The notes beneath the pieces were generated by a model that saw only the letters and a program-made list of their open reading frames with translations, was not told where the DNA came from and searched no databases. A stretch of DNA of 64,000 nucleotides, taken from Stromatinia cepivora. Taxonomy: Eukaryota > Ascomycota > Leotiomycetes > Helotiales > Sclerotiniaceae. A program made the position numbers and the translations under genes. Shown in pieces: positions 1 to 13,003 of the stretch. The stretch lies in the NCBI GenBank assembly GCA_014898415.1, contig RCTD01000043.1, forward strand, positions 1-64,000, given 5' to 3'. How positions within the stretch are numbered: position 1 is the stretch's first letter; the number at the start of each line of letters is the position of its first letter.

Positions 1-45
1 GTACAGTGTAAACCGTACAGTCCGAATCCCTGCGTAGGTCACCAT
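1..45 (-). other. Probable primer-binding site and internal edge of a family C LTR element running off the left end
   Basis: Read on the minus strand, the LTR at 46-337 ends in TCACA and two bases later comes TGGTGACCTACGC, the form expected of a primer-binding site (TGG pairs with the CCA end of a tRNA). On the plus strand the stretch reads like a tRNA 3' end finishing in CACCA. It is clearly richer in GC than what follows, so it has escaped RIP. This suggests that the LTR is a 5' LTR whose element continues to the left of the window. The priming tRNA was not identified. Confidence 0.4.
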
Positions 46-337
46 TGTGAAAGAGGTAGGTCGAGATACGTGCGTCCCGATAGCACGCTGCGAGGGGAAA
101 TGGGAATTGGAACTGATCAGATTACATTGTAGAGGCTTCAAGTAGTAAAACTAGTAGGTTTAGACAATGGTTTGGGTTGTGCACAAATGGGGTACAAAAA
201 GACTAGTGGAAAAACGATTGATTTCTTTCAAGGAGAGGGGAGCAGAGCCCTCTCTTATATCTAACTACGAGGAGTCATGTGACCATATGACTACGAACTA
301 GCTACGTGTTAGGCCTTGATATCCCAACTTTCTCACA
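46..337 (-). repeat. Family C LTR, 292 bp, minus strand, little mutated
   Basis: It is the inverted counterpart of the LTRs at 13004-13295 and 17625-17916 and has the same length. The ends are TGTGAGAAAG and CTTTCACA when read on the minus strand. This copy keeps many C and G bases where the 17625 copy has T or A, so it is closest to the ancestral sequence and dates the other two as RIP-mutated. It is probably the 5' LTR of an element outside the window. Confidence 0.85.
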
Positions 338-2131
338 ATATATTTCGATCTATCTCTTTTGTAATAATAATCTATACAAGGATTTGAATTATACAATTTA
401 TATTATATAAATATATCTACAAAAAAATCATAATTGAAAAGAAAATAGAATTAGTAATTTGTAAATAAAAGGATAAAATTGATCCTGAAAAGATAATTTT
501 TTCAAAAATATGGGATTATCAAATTTTGAATAAAAAAGTTTTGATTATCAAAATTCCTTTATTTATATTTATTTATTATATTAAAAACAAATTATTTTTC
601 AATAGAATTATTATTCTATTTTTTATTTTGAAAAGAATATATTGATAAAGGTTTTATTTAAGAATACAATTAATAATACTAAAAGTATATTAGAATTTCA
701 AATATAATAAAATCCCTATTTATAAACGAATCATTTATTTCTATAAACAAAAAAACTTTAATCCCGAAGATAATTTTGATTGAATATAATCAATTATATT
801 AAAGAATCTTGAATACTTTATATATCTTTAGAACTATTTGAATATTTAAATATATATTAAAATAATAAAAAGGATTAAATATAATATATTAAATTATTAT
901 CTTTGATATCGATAATCAAAAATTTAAGATATATTTTAAAAAACTTTTAGTTGAAGGATTTGAGATTTATATATTCCTTTGAAAAAAAGAAAACCTTAAA
1001 AAAAATTATATATATCTTTTCTTTTCTTTTGAAAATTTATCAAAGGAAAATTATAAATATTAAAAACTATCGAAAATTAAATATTAAATCAGATTTTAAT
1101 AAATCAGATATTTTTCAATCAAGTTATAATAATATAATGAATAATTTTGATCTATTTATAAAATTGAATTTTCTATAAGATACTCTTCAAGGATCAAAGG
1201 ATAATATTGTTATTTCAATTATCGATTCTTTTGAATTTATCGAAGAATTCTTTATTAATAATCATAGAAATTTTATTAAAAAAGAAGAAAAAATAAAGAA
1301 AACCAAAAAAGAAAAAGAAATAAATCAATAATAATAAAATTTATCAAAAATTCCATTTGCTATTTGTATTAAGGATTATATATATATATTCTTTATTATA
1401 CTATATATTAGAAATACTATTATCCCCATTTTCAATAGAATCAATATATTTGACTTTTTTATAATTTGGAATACCTTACAAATTGATTATAGTATATTCG
1501 ATAAGGAAATACGAATTCGATTTCCTTAGTATTATAATTATATTATTACTATCTAAATTAAACTTATACCGGAATATAATTTTATTAAATATAATTGGAA
1601 AAGAAAATTAAGATCAATATTATTCCGATACTTTTACGATTATAATATCCAACAAATAACAAACATCCGAGATTTTCTTGATCAATTTGTTAATAATTAA
1701 TATAACAAAAATGAAAAAGATTATAATATAAATTTAACAATAATGAAGAACTATATTGCTAAATTTGTATTTTCGGTTATTTAATTTATTAACAATTATA
1801 TAATCATCGAATTCGAAATTAAAAGAATATTTTTATATAATTTATATATTTAAATAGAAAAGAAGATTATTAGATAATTTAAAATTGATCTTAATGATCT
1901 TGCTTTTATAAATTTTAAAAGAATAATAAATGAAATTTATAAATAATACTTTTCTGAAGATTCTATTACCCGAATTTACAAAAGATCTAAATCTTATTAA
2001 ATTATTGTTTCCCAGATTATATATAAATATATAAAAACTTTATTTGTTTTTGATATTAATATAAAGTTTTATTTTCAAAAACAAGAAATAAAAAATATTA
2101 TAAATAAAATTATTGATCTTTTGAATAAATT
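338..2131. other. AT-rich RIP-decayed DNA, no recognisable gene
   Basis: About 1.8 kb of very AT-rich sequence with stops in all frames. It directly precedes gypsy element A, whose target duplication AAATT (2127-2131) reappears at 9173-9177, so this stretch was once continuous with the sequence after 9177. Since that right side carries gypsy B pol domains on the plus strand, this may be the gag-side remnant of gypsy B, but no gag motif could be read here. Confidence 0.4.
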
Positions 2132-2413
2132 TGTGACGCACAAGAGCCGTAGTAGAGCTGAATAAACAGGGTTAATTATATTCTTTAAAATCTACAATTA
2201 AAGAATTATGGCTTATAAGGAGTAATTAAATATATATATATAAATACTCATTTGTAGACTACAAGATTGTACATAAATATTATTAGGGTTACTATTTTAT
2301 TATATTAAATCATATAATTCGTAATATATATGTATAAATGATCAATTTATAAATTGATATAGAAGATAAGAAATATTATATGATTAACTTTCTGTGATTC
2401 ATGATTTATGATA
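2132..2413 (-). repeat. 3' LTR of gypsy A
   Basis: Direct repeat of 8891-9172, 282 bp. Differences between the two copies are almost all C/T or G/A transitions, as RIP produces. The left half of this copy is the better preserved, while the right end is decayed (ATGATA instead of GTGACA). Confidence 0.9.
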
Positions 2414-2415
2414 TT

Positions 2416-2433
2416 ACCCCCCCCTTTGGAAAA
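2416..2433 (-). other. Polypurine tract of gypsy A
   Basis: On the minus strand this reads as AAAGGGGGGGG next to the 3' LTR, the expected plus-strand primer site of an LTR retrotransposon. The adjoining bases (GCTCGCCCTCGAA on the plus strand) resemble those beside the LTR of the gag-only elements at 29679 and 60319. Confidence 0.65.
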
Positions 2434-2504
2434 GCTCGCCCTCGAATATTTCATTTCTTTATTCTATTATTATTTTATTAGAAATCAGGTTTTGTAAAGG
2501 TTTA

Positions 2505-2830
2505 TAAACTTTAAATCAATTAAATTAATCATTTTAATTGATTTGGTCAATTTAATAGAAATTGATCAAATTGACTAAATTAATCAATTAAATTGACCAA
2601 AATAACAAATGAATTGATCAAATCGATCAAATTGTTTATCAATTGATTAAATTAATATTGATTTGTATTCTTTTTGATTTGGGGAATCTTTAAAAAGAAA
2701 AAACTTTAATAAAAAAAAAAGGAGATTGAATTATAATATAATAATAATAGATGGTTAATATAATCAATTCCGAAATCGATCAAATTAATCGATCAAATTG
2801 ATCAAATTAATTAAATTGAATGAAATCGAT
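2505..2830. repeat. Degenerate AATTGATCAAATT-type AT repeat
   Basis: Many imperfect, often palindromic copies of AATTGATC/GATCAAATT lie between 2505 and 2655 and again at 2755-2830, within the 3' untranslated side of gypsy A. No coding sequence can be read here. It may be an old tandem repeat between pol and the polypurine tract. Confidence 0.55.
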
Positions 2831-4399
2831 AGAGGTGATATTATATTTCGTTTTTATTATATTCAAATTTTCTTTTGTATAATTTTTGAAATAATTATAG
2901 GTATAAGTTTTTGAAATATATTGCCTTTGTATTATCTTGATGATAGTAATTCGTCTATTATATAAAATTCGGATTATATATATATATGATCAAATTCCCT
3001 TGAATTTATATAGGTTTTTGATTCTTTTATAATTGTATATATATATATTATTATAAAATTATAATATTTAATCTACTATATTGAAGAATACTTTTCTTTT
3101 TTTTGATTTTATAAATGAATTATTATTTATATAATTATAATTATTTTTTTTGCTTTTATAAAGTTTTATTCAATTAATTAATTAATTGAAAGAACCAAAC
3201 AATATTAGATTGATCAAATGAAAATCATATAGGAGATGCAATAATGTTTTAAGATCGGAAACAGGATACTAGATAAGATCGATATTGTTATTAAGTTACG
3301 AGATTTTGTATAATAGAGTTTTTTGTATTTTCTTTATTACTAGGATTTTCTTTATTTCTTATTTTGAATTATTAATTATATTAATAAATGAAGATAATTC
3401 AAGTATTTGATTAGAAAAAGGATCGTTATATATTTTATATAATCGATCTAAAAGGAAAATAGAATAAATTTTTATTATAATCGGGAGTTCGAGTTTAAAA
3501 GAACTTCTAGATCGATTAATGATCTTGAATCTTCCTTGAATTAGGAAATCCAATTTTTTGAATGATTTTTGAATAGAATAACTCTTTATATTAAATTATA
3601 TATAATCTCCGATATCGAAATCGACCTTATACTAATAAATATTTATAAATTTCGATATTTTGACTTAGATATATAATAAACCTTCTTTCATTTATATAAA
3701 AACTAATTTATTATATTCTATATATATATAGGTATTATATATATTTATATCGTTTGTTGATTTATTAACGTTTTCCTTTTATTCCTATATATGTTTCAGT
3801 ATATATCTATATAAAATTTCGTAGGGTGTAAATCCTTCTAAGAAGTTGTATAGAAGAATAAATTGTGTGTAATTTATTATAAATAGGAATTCTGATCAAT
3901 TATCTTAATAATAATTAACAAACAGTTTTAACCGTTATTGAAAGTATTGATTATAGATCTCAATTTGATTATCGATTTGGGGATAATAAATAATGGATAA
4001 TTTAAAATCGGTTTCTAAGATTTAACTGAATTCCTTTCAAAACTGTAATATAAATTAGGGGTTACAATCCGATATTATAATATCAAGAGGATTATAATAT
4101 CGATATATATAATAGAGATATAATTATATTTAAATTCGAATATTAATTGATTTGTAACAAAATATAAAGATAGTTTGCTTTATTAATTGATTAATAATGA
4201 TTAAAACATTATTATATTTGTATTTATTTTTATTAAAGTTGTAATAATCTATAATAATATATTACTATATTCGATTAAAAATCAGAAATAAATACAATAA
4301 ACCGGGGGTACGATTATATAAAATAGAATTATATTTACAAATATAACAATTATATATATATCTGATTATAATATTGTATATTCTGGACCAATAATATTA

Positions 4400-6250
4400 T
4401 TAAGATAATAAGAAATAGGTTTTGCTTATATCAGAATAAACAATGAAAACAGAATTATAGGTTTTACAAATCAAATAAATTCGAAGATTATCAACGTCAA
4501 GTACCATCAAATGGTTATCGTAGAGTAAAAGATCATTTTGGAGTGATATATACTTATAACCTTGAATAATTTGTATTCTGAATACTAATAAACTATTTAT
4601 AGTTTTATTTGCTTTGATAATACAATTAACTAAATCGAATCGAGAAGCGATTTCACTCAAATCGATACTAATAATCACTGTTTCATCTAGATAATACTTT
4701 CGTAAAGTTTTTCTCATAATTTCAGTATCAATTTGATTATCTTTAATAAACTATTGAAAACGATTCTTTTTCTTGATATAATTCTAAAGATTCAATTTGT
4801 TGATCCAATAAATTAAAATATTGGCGAAAGGATTATCTTTTCCAGAATAATATATAATAATGAAGTTATAATCAATTAGAACTTTTGTTTAGCGAATTTA
4901 TCAAGTATTGAGAATCTTAATAATCATAAAATATTCGAAAGCTTTATAATCGGTATAAACCTTGATTTTATATAGTAAATCGGCGAGTTTTGTTCTTCAA
5001 TAATTAAGAGATCAAATAATTGATAATATTTCCTTATTATAAACTTCGTAATTCAGTTCAATAGCAATTATAATCTTAAAGAAATAAATTACAGAAAATT
5101 AATCTTTGTTATATTATTGTAATAATATATTAGTAATTATTTTATTGAATATATCTATTTCAAATATATAAAGGAATTAGTGATTATAATATTATAGAAA
5201 CAGAACAAAGATAAACTTTTTCTTTAAAATATTGAATATATTTTGGTATACTTCATCGAATACGAATTTAATGTTTGTTTTAATAAGTTTATTAAGAAAT
5301 TTCGTTATTATATTATAATCCTTAATGAATTATTAATAAAAATTACAAAAACCGAAGAATGATTGAATCCCTTTTATTATTATCAGAAAAATCTAGTTCT
5401 CAATTATTTTAATCTTTTCAGGGTTTATTTTTATTTCTTTAATAAAGATAATAAAGCCCAAATATTTGGTATATATAATATTGAATTTGTATTTTTTGAG
5501 ATTCATTTGTAGATTAACGGTTTCTAATCGTTCGAGAATTAGTTTGATATAAATTTGATACTCTTTTTTGTTCTCGGAATAAATTAGAATATCATCGAGG
5601 TATATTATATAAAAGATATCTAAATAATCGAATAGAATATTATTTATATAATATTAATAGATTATAAAACTATTTGTTAATCCGAATAATATGATCTTAT
5701 ATTTATATAATCTATATCGGATTTGAAAGATAATATACTCTTCCGAAATAGGATCCATTTTTATATAATAAAAAGTTTAACGAATATCGAGTTTGGTAAA
5801 AATCTTAATATCGGAAAACTAGAAAAGTATTTTATCGATCAAAGAAAGAAAATATTAATCTTTATATATTAAAGAATTTAATAATCTGAAATTTATACAA
5901 AATCTCAAATTATTATTAGGTTTTTTAATGAATAGAATGGGTGTAATATAAAGAGCTTAATTGGATTCAATGAAATCTTTGTTGAAATTATCTATAATAT
6001 ATTCTTTAACGATTTTCAATTATTCTAAGGATATCTTGTAAAACGGATTATAATATAAAATTTATTCTCCTTTGTTTTCCAATATGATTTTATAATTATA
6101 AAATCGGTTAGAAAACAAAATATTTGATTTGTATTTGGAAAAAGCTCGATGATATTATCGATATTCAAATAATATTTCAGATTCTGAATTGATTTCGGCC
6201 AATACTTGATCGAATTTCTTTCGAACTTTTGTATTCTTGAATTCGGTTAG
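4400..6250 (-). pseudogene. Gypsy A pol remnant: reverse transcriptase, RNase H, integrase zinc domain
   Basis: Reading right to left on the minus strand: an RT segment with the catalytic motif YLDDILIYSEN (codons around 5575-5605), an RNase H segment with VYTDYKAFEYF (about 4905-4985), then an open stretch of 105 codons (4400-4717) with LLLYDNHLMVLDVDNLR, a decayed form of the H2C2 integrase zinc-binding region of Ty3/gypsy elements. The RT aspartates survive, but stops and hydrophobic drift (C-to-T changes) break the frame throughout. The rest of the integrase, expected at 2600-4400, is too decayed to place. Confidence 0.75.
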
Positions 6251-7299
6251 GGCAATCAGTATTCTCTCTTCTGTATATTGTTCGTTTTATCAGAAATCTA
6301 TTATATCATTGAATTCTTTTAAAATAATAATAAAGAGTTTAATTTATTTATTTCTTTTATATTTTAATTAGAATTTATTAGATTTGAATATATATAGATC
6401 GAGGACTTCGGGCGATATATAGAAAAGGTATTCATAGATCTATAATAATAATATGATTGATTAGAAAGGAAATGGATTAAATTTAAAAGGAATCAGAATC
6501 TTTTCCTTTTCAATAAGAATCTGTATTGTATTTATATTTGAAGGTTTTTATTATATATCATCAATTACGATTGATCTGTTTAATTATGAATCTCTTTGAT
6601 TTCAATATTCTTCGAATTGGTTATCTTGTCGATCAACATCTTATTAGATTAATCAATCGATCTTCCATTTGCAAAGGGATGATTAAATAACAAAGAGATT
6701 ATTCGAATAAAAAATAGTATAAAATCTCTCTTTAAATCATTCAAGATATTTATTGAAATAATCAAATTTCGCTCGAATCTTTAATAATCAAAGTCTATTT
6801 AAAATAATATTATAATTCTTTAATTCAATAATAAAAAAAAGGACAAAAGATTATTCATAATCATTGATTATTAAATTAAGGAATATAAAATGAATAATAA
6901 TATAATCTTATATATTATTATACTCTTTAATTTTAATTAAAATTTTAAACAATATAATTCTAGATTTAAATATAGGAAATAAACAAATAAGAAGTATAAT
7001 ATTAATAAAAGCGAATTCATTTGCTCTAAAATCAATAAGTATTCTTAATCGATAAATATAATTATTTTTCGAAAAATTATAGAGAAGAATAAATACTTCT
7101 TCTTCTATAAACTTAATTAAATTAAGAAATCTTATATCCTGTATAACATTTAGGATAAAGATGGAATCTAAACATTTGATTTTAAACGCTTTTCTTCTTT
7201 TAAATAGATATTCTATATAGTTTCAGCTATAGCTTCTAGATTGAAATCTTCTTCGGTATCCCGATATTCTTCGAATTCTTCTGCTTCTTCTTGTACTGT

Positions 7300-8880
7300 T
7301 TCGATTTCATTGAGGTTATCGATATAAAGCGTCGATATATATATTACTTCAGGAAAGAGAAAGGGCAATGAATATTTGAAGTTCGAATAATTATTGGATA
7401 TAATGAAGTCGGTGTATTCAGAAGGAATATTCCGGGATGAAAATGGTTTCGGGAATATAAAGGTTTCAAAATTGGAATTGTTAAAGTTTTGAAAGAGTTA
7501 TAAAGGATTTATAATAATCATTGATTTATAAGTAATTATAGGAGTTTCTCGACCAATATAATATCGATTTTGTTTTTATAATGAAACTTTGTTTTGATTT
7601 ATTTTAATAAATATATTCATGAATTCTTTTATAATCTTGTAATCCTTAATAGGTATTATTATTATTTGTAAAAGAAAATCAGAAATCTTCTATTCAAAAT
7701 CCCTGAATAGAACCTTATCATTAATAATCTTCATTTGGATAACAAATAATCTGAATTTCCTATATTATTCTAGAAAGTTGTTATATCGAATTATATTAGA
7801 TATAATCTATATCTTGTATTAAAAATGAATATTATTGATTTCGGCTGGGTTCCGATAAATCATTGTAAGTTATTCGATTAATTCGAATATTATGAATTAG
7901 GGTATTCGTATATAAAGAGTATAATAATATACTTGTATTTCCGATTCGATTTGATTGATTATATATATACAGTATTGTATTTCATTTTTAAATGATATAA
8001 TATATAGTTCGAGTCGTTTTATAATCAATAATTATTACAAATTAATTTTAGGTTTAATATTATTACTAAATTTAATAATAAGATTTATAGGTTTTGATAT
8101 ATATATATCTTATTGTGAATTATAATTAATATAGGAATACAATTTTGATCGATTAGATCAGTTTCTTGAATAAAGGGACCCCTAATTATTAAATAAATCA
8201 TTATTTCCTAAAAGGGAAAGAGAATCTTTGAAGGACCCCAGATAATCAAATCGTTTAATCGAAGTTTTCTTTCTTTGATTTCGGGATCTTCGAATTTGTT
8301 TAAATGAAAGTCCTTGAATTTCGATTAAAGGAATAAAAGGAGTCCCAAATATTATTATTAATCTAAATATTTATATAAATATCATTTGGAGTTCAAAAGG
8401 AGGTTGCATTATTGTAAAGCTTATCGTCATTATAGCTTTCAATTATCGATTCTCCTTTTTCAAATTTATAATCATTGTATAGAGATCTTATAATTATAAT
8501 AATAATTCGGAAAAAGCAATTGAATTATTAAAAGTATCGGCTTTATATATTAAAATCTTCTTTTTACCAGTCTTTTTTTTTCCAATAATAATATTATTTA
8601 ATCCTGTATTTATATTTTCTTCGAAGGGTTATTAAAATAATTAAAGAGAAAAAAAAGATTCTTTAAAATATATTTTCGAAAATTCGGAGTATACAGGAAA
8701 AGGAGTTCATTGCATTATAAAAGTGATGATATATTTCTAAAAGGGTTTATCTTCGTCGATTAAATCGGAATAGATCTTTTTCCTTTAAATATAATATTTG
8801 TAAAAGTTCATTTAAAAAGGTATTATTAAAATAAAATATTATTTAAAAAACCATTAGATGATCGAACACTTGTAAATAAA
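7300..8880 (-). pseudogene. Probable gag region of gypsy A, decayed
   Basis: This stretch lies between the 5' LTR (8891) and the RT region, where gag should be. Minus-strand peptides such as VLFRDFE and IKEFMNIFIKI near 7600-7740 look like part of a retrotransposon gag or capsid, but no long frame survives. The assignment rests mainly on position. Confidence 0.35.
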
Positions 8881-8890
8881 TTATAGATAA

Positions 8891-9172
8891 TGTAACGTAC
8901 AAGAACCATAATAGAACTGAATAAACAAAATTAATTATATTCTTTAAAATTTATAATTGAAGAATTATAGTTTATAAAGAACGACTAAATATATATACAC
9001 AAATATTTATTTGTAAACTGCAGGATTATATATAAACATTATTAGGATTATTATTTTACTATATTAAATCATATGATTCGTAACATATACACATAAATGA
9101 TCAGCTCATAAATTGATATGGGAGATAAGAGGTATCATGTGATTAGCCTCCTGTGGTTCACGATTCGTGACA
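8891..9172 (-). repeat. 5' LTR of gypsy A
   Basis: A 282-bp direct repeat of 2132-2413. Its right half keeps GC-richer sequence (GGTTCACGATTCGTGACA), while its left half shows G-to-A changes relative to the other copy. It is followed by the target duplication AAATT at 9173-9177. Confidence 0.9.
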
Positions 9173-10296
9173 AAATTCAATATAAATCATTTAAAAGCGA
9201 GAATCAAAGGTATAAGGGATTCGAAATTATCTTTTTCGTTATTATAATATTAAATTATTTATTAAGAAAATAATATAAAATATAATGATTATTCTATTCA
9301 GAATAAATAAAAAGGAATTCTTTTTAATATAAATAAAGCTTACAAGAAGGATTATTTTTATTATTATTATTTTGGAAGATCTTTTTATAATAATAATTAT
9401 ATTATGAAATAAAATTGTTCTAAAAAGATTAATAATATTAATATTGGATTGTATTATTATAACGAATATAAAATCTTTATATTTAATTCTAAAAAATATT
9501 TTAATCCTTTTTCAATCTTTAAATAAAAGGATTTTTTAAAGAATTATTAGATTGAAATATATATAAAAATTTATGAGTTTGATTAACAAAAGAAACGATT
9601 GAAGAAATTCAATATTGAGGATGGTTTACTGAATTTTGGAATCTTTAGTATCGAAATCGTAAAGGGTATATTTGTAAATAATGTTAATCATTGAAAAAAA
9701 GAAATTATTAATATTAATATAATTATTCAATTTAAAAAAGTCTTAAAATTATAAAATTGATTATTTAAAAAATCCAAATCAATAGGATAGAGTAGAATTG
9801 ATAAACCCCAAAAATTATTAAACATTCCTTGAAAAGTATTATTCAAAATAATAAATCAAATTGAAAGAAAAAAATTAAAAAAAGAATTCTTTAATAAAAA
9901 TAAAACTATGGATATTAACGAAAATGAAGAAAACGAAGTAAAAGAATTTCAAGAAAGAAAAGACCTTTCTGAATCTGATAAGAATGATATAATACAAAAG
10001 GATAGAATACTCAATTTTCGTATTAGATTTTCAAGAATAAAGAAATAAGTATTAATTATTATTTATACTTCAGAATTTCCAATAAAAATCTTGAAACGGA
10101 TTTGTAGAGTTGAAATTTTGATAACAATTGGGATTGTTCTTATATATATACTAAATCTTTTTAAACAAATTTTCAAAAAAGTATTAATTGTAGATATCAA
10201 AGAATGAAAAGAGCTTTTTAGAAATTCAGAAATCTCTATCGAAAAAACTGTAACAATTTTAATAATTATTAATTATTTAAATACTTCCTTTAATTA

Positions 10297-10651
10297 TTAA
10301 TCAAAAAAAATATATAATATATTTATTATTATTATAATCTTTATAGATAAGAATATCAAAATTAATAATATTATCGATTCAGGATCAATAATCAATATAA
10401 TGAGCCTGAAAGTTGTAAAAGAATTGGGATTCATAATATACAAATATAAGGTAATAATAATTACTTTTGATGAGAATATTATTATTTTGTATAGATTGAT
10501 TGAAGATATAAAAATCAATTTTGAAGGAATTAAGAATATTATCAATATTTTTGTTTTAAATAATACTAAAGATTTATTGTTATTAAGAATACTATATTTG
10601 TTTATAGAAAAGATCGATTTTGAATATAAAAGAGATAAACAGATTATATAA
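10297..10651 (+). pseudogene. Gypsy B aspartic protease (retropepsin) remnant
   Basis: The frame reads through IIDSGSIINIMSLKVVKELG and on to a stop after 10648. D-S-G is the retropepsin catalytic triad motif, followed by the usual hydrophobic strand and, about 70 residues on, LLLLRILYL in the place of the LLLG(R/K)P loop. An open stretch of 83 codons starts at 10400. Upstream stops show that it is a remnant. Confidence 0.65.
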
Positions 10652-11539
10652 ATTATTGATAATAATAATATTAATAAGATTGATTATTAAACGATTGAAT
10701 TAAAATATAAAACAAATATTATAAAAATTGATTTTGAAAAGCCAGAAAAAGAATAAATAATGTAAATCCTAAGGATTATATTGGTGATCTTCCAAAAATC
10801 TTAGATATCATTAAAAATGAAGGGAAATTTGAAGAATTTATTAAAAACCATTTCCCAGAATTTCTAATTAACATTCCAAATTTTAAGATAATCTTAAATT
10901 CTATAAAGCTTAATACAAATATTATTTGAATTAATCTTAATTTTGATATCGAAAATATATTTGATAATATTAAGGATTCGAAATTAAAAGGATTTCAGAA
11001 ATATTTTGTTATTAATAGTATTTATTTCGATTTAAAAGAATTTAGGGTAGAAAGTGATATTTAGAAGAAATTAATTAATATTAAATCCGAAATTCTTGTT
11101 CTAATCAATAATGTATATAAAAAAAAAAAGGATAAAATAAAATCTTTAAATGAAATAAAATATATCAATAAAAAGATCCCAAAAGATAATTTTAATTGAT
11201 TAAAATTGGAATATATAAAACATTCTAAATATCAATCATCAGATCCCTTTTCGAAGTATTTGATACTATACTTCGATATCAAATCTAAAGATTTCTGATT
11301 GATATAAGAATATTTAATATTATTAAATATTAGAAATATATTTTGGAAATATAAAAAGGAATTTCTTTTTATATTATTACAAAATCGAAAAGTAATATTA
11401 ATTTTTGATTAAATTAAAACCAATAATATCAAATCTTCAATTGTTCTATTATAAATTATTAAAATAATATTATATGAAGTTTAATAAATTTCTAATTTTA
11501 TATTCCTTAAAGTTTTTTTATTAATAATTATTGAAATAA

Positions 11540-12860
11540 TAAAAGATTGTGTCAAATGAGGTGTATTAGAGGAAGGAGAAGGATTGTACCGAAATCTTTA
11601 GTATTTAGTTAAGAAAAGTAAAGTTAGTAAGTATTGTATTGTTATTATAATAATAAAAGCAAATACTATAATTCTATGAAATATAAATATATCTTTAAAT
11701 TTAAAGGAATTTATTGAACAAATAATTGGATATTTATTAATATCCTTGATTGATTTCTTTTTTGGATATAATTAAATATCTTTAAATAAAAAGAATAGAA
11801 ATATTATTATTATTATAATCCTTTTTGATTTAATAAAATTCATTATTTTATTATAAAGAATTATTAATTCGATTATTTAATTTATAAGGATTGTATTAAG
11901 GATATTATAGAATATTATATCTGATATTATTATATCTTATTTGGATGATATTAGAATTAAGGATCCCAGAATTTAATATAATGAAATTAAAGTTGAATCT
12001 GGATTGAAGAAGTTTATTATTGAATACCTAAAAAATCTGGATATTATAATAGAATATATTGAATATATAGAATATATTATTAATATCAAATCCAAATGTT
12101 ATTATAATAGAATCCGAATTATAGATTATTATATTAATTTTGAAAAAAGAAATTCTGATATTACCAAAATCATTAAGATATTTGAGTGACTATCTTATTT
12201 GAATGATTATAAAGTTAGAATATTCTTTAAAGTATATATCTTCTATCGATTTTGAATAAAGAATTTCGTTATTATTATAAAGCTTTTTTATATATTATTA
12301 AAAAAAGATATAGAATTTATTTGAATTATTAATTATAATATTGTAATAATCTTATTGAAAGATAAATTAATTTCAATCCTAATTCTTTTTCTATTGATTT
12401 ATTCATTTAAAATCGAAACCATTATATTTGTTATTAATACTAGTTTGGTAAAATGAAGAACTATTCTAAATCAAATATATAATAATAAGTTTCATATTGT
12501 TATTAGATATAAGAATAATATATAGAATTATATTAAATGAAATTATAATATTATTAAAAAAGAATATAAAGGAATATTTAAAGTTTTGTAAAAATGCAAA
12601 AGAGATTTTTATAATATTCATTTCCTTTTAAAAATTAATACAAATATATTTATAATTCAATTAAATAAAGCAATTATAGATTTATTTGGTATTTTGGTTA
12701 TAAAATAAATTATTTGAATCAAACTTTTCGACTTTAATATTAAATATATTTCTGAAAACAAAAATATTATTATAAATATCTTATCATAATAATTGCAAAT
12801 TATTTTGAATAATATTGATAAAGAATATAAAAAAGATATTAATGATTCAATTATTGCAAA
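11540..12860 (+). pseudogene. Gypsy B reverse transcriptase and RNase H remnant
   Basis: Consecutive decayed peptides in one orientation: VLEEGEGLYRNL (about 11562), SLIDFFFGYN (about 11740), ISYLDDIRIKDPR (about 11930), GLKKFIIEYLKNLDIIIEYI (12001-12060), KSKCYYNRIRIIDYY (12088-12132), then RNase H-like INTNIFIIQLNKAIIDLFG (12636-12692). Spacing follows the fingers-palm-RNase H order of Ty3/gypsy pol. The LDD aspartates are kept, but stops occur throughout. Confidence 0.7.
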
Positions 12861-13003
12861 TCTAAATTTGTTATAGATAAATCTAATAATGAATATAAAT
12901 AACTCCAAAATTTTAAGACCATTTCAAATTTTAAAAAACAAAAATAAAAAAATATAAATGATTATTTAGTATATTATTATATTATAAAGATCTAAAAATA
13001 TAT

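Larger units (their letters stand above)
2132..9172 (-). mobile_element. Ty3/gypsy LTR retrotransposon A, RIP-inactivated, complete in structure
   Basis: A 7,041-bp element flanked by a perfect 5-bp target duplication AAATT (2127-2131 and 9173-9177). Its two LTRs are 282 bp each (2132-2413, 8891-9172), starting TGTGACG or TGTAACG and ending GTGACA or ATGATA. A run of eight C after 2415 is, on the minus strand, a polypurine tract beside the left LTR, so the element runs right to left. Minus-strand decayed peptides give RT with YLDDILIYS (about 5575-5605), RNase H with TDYKAFEYF (about 4905-4965) and an integrase zinc-domain remnant (4400-4717). The order RT, RNase H, integrase is that of Ty3/gypsy. 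Many stops make it non-functional. Confidence 0.9.
9173..13003 (+). mobile_element. Gypsy B fragment (protease, RT, RNase H), split by element A and cut by element C
   Basis: Plus-strand decayed pol: a retropepsin segment with IIDSGSIINIMSLK (about 10370-10410), an RT segment with LIDFFFGYN (about 11740-11770) and ISYLDDIRIKDPR (about 11930-11970), then an RNase H segment with NTNIFIIQLN and DLFGILV (about 12630-12700). The pattern matches a gypsy family common in ascomycetes whose RT motif is FLDDIGVKGP. The sequence stops at 13003 where element C begins, at the point where the linker before integrase should start. Its left portion, if present, lies before 2132. No LTR of this family is visible. 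Confidence 0.7.

Noticed and set aside
951..1178. 75-codon frame as a gene
   Set aside because: Lys/Ile/Asn-rich random-looking peptide in RIP-decayed DNA with no motif.
10297..10545. Minus-strand 82-codon frame as a hydrophobic gene
   Set aside because: It is antisense to the DSGS protease remnant of gypsy B, and its Ile-rich composition is what AT-rich DNA gives by chance.
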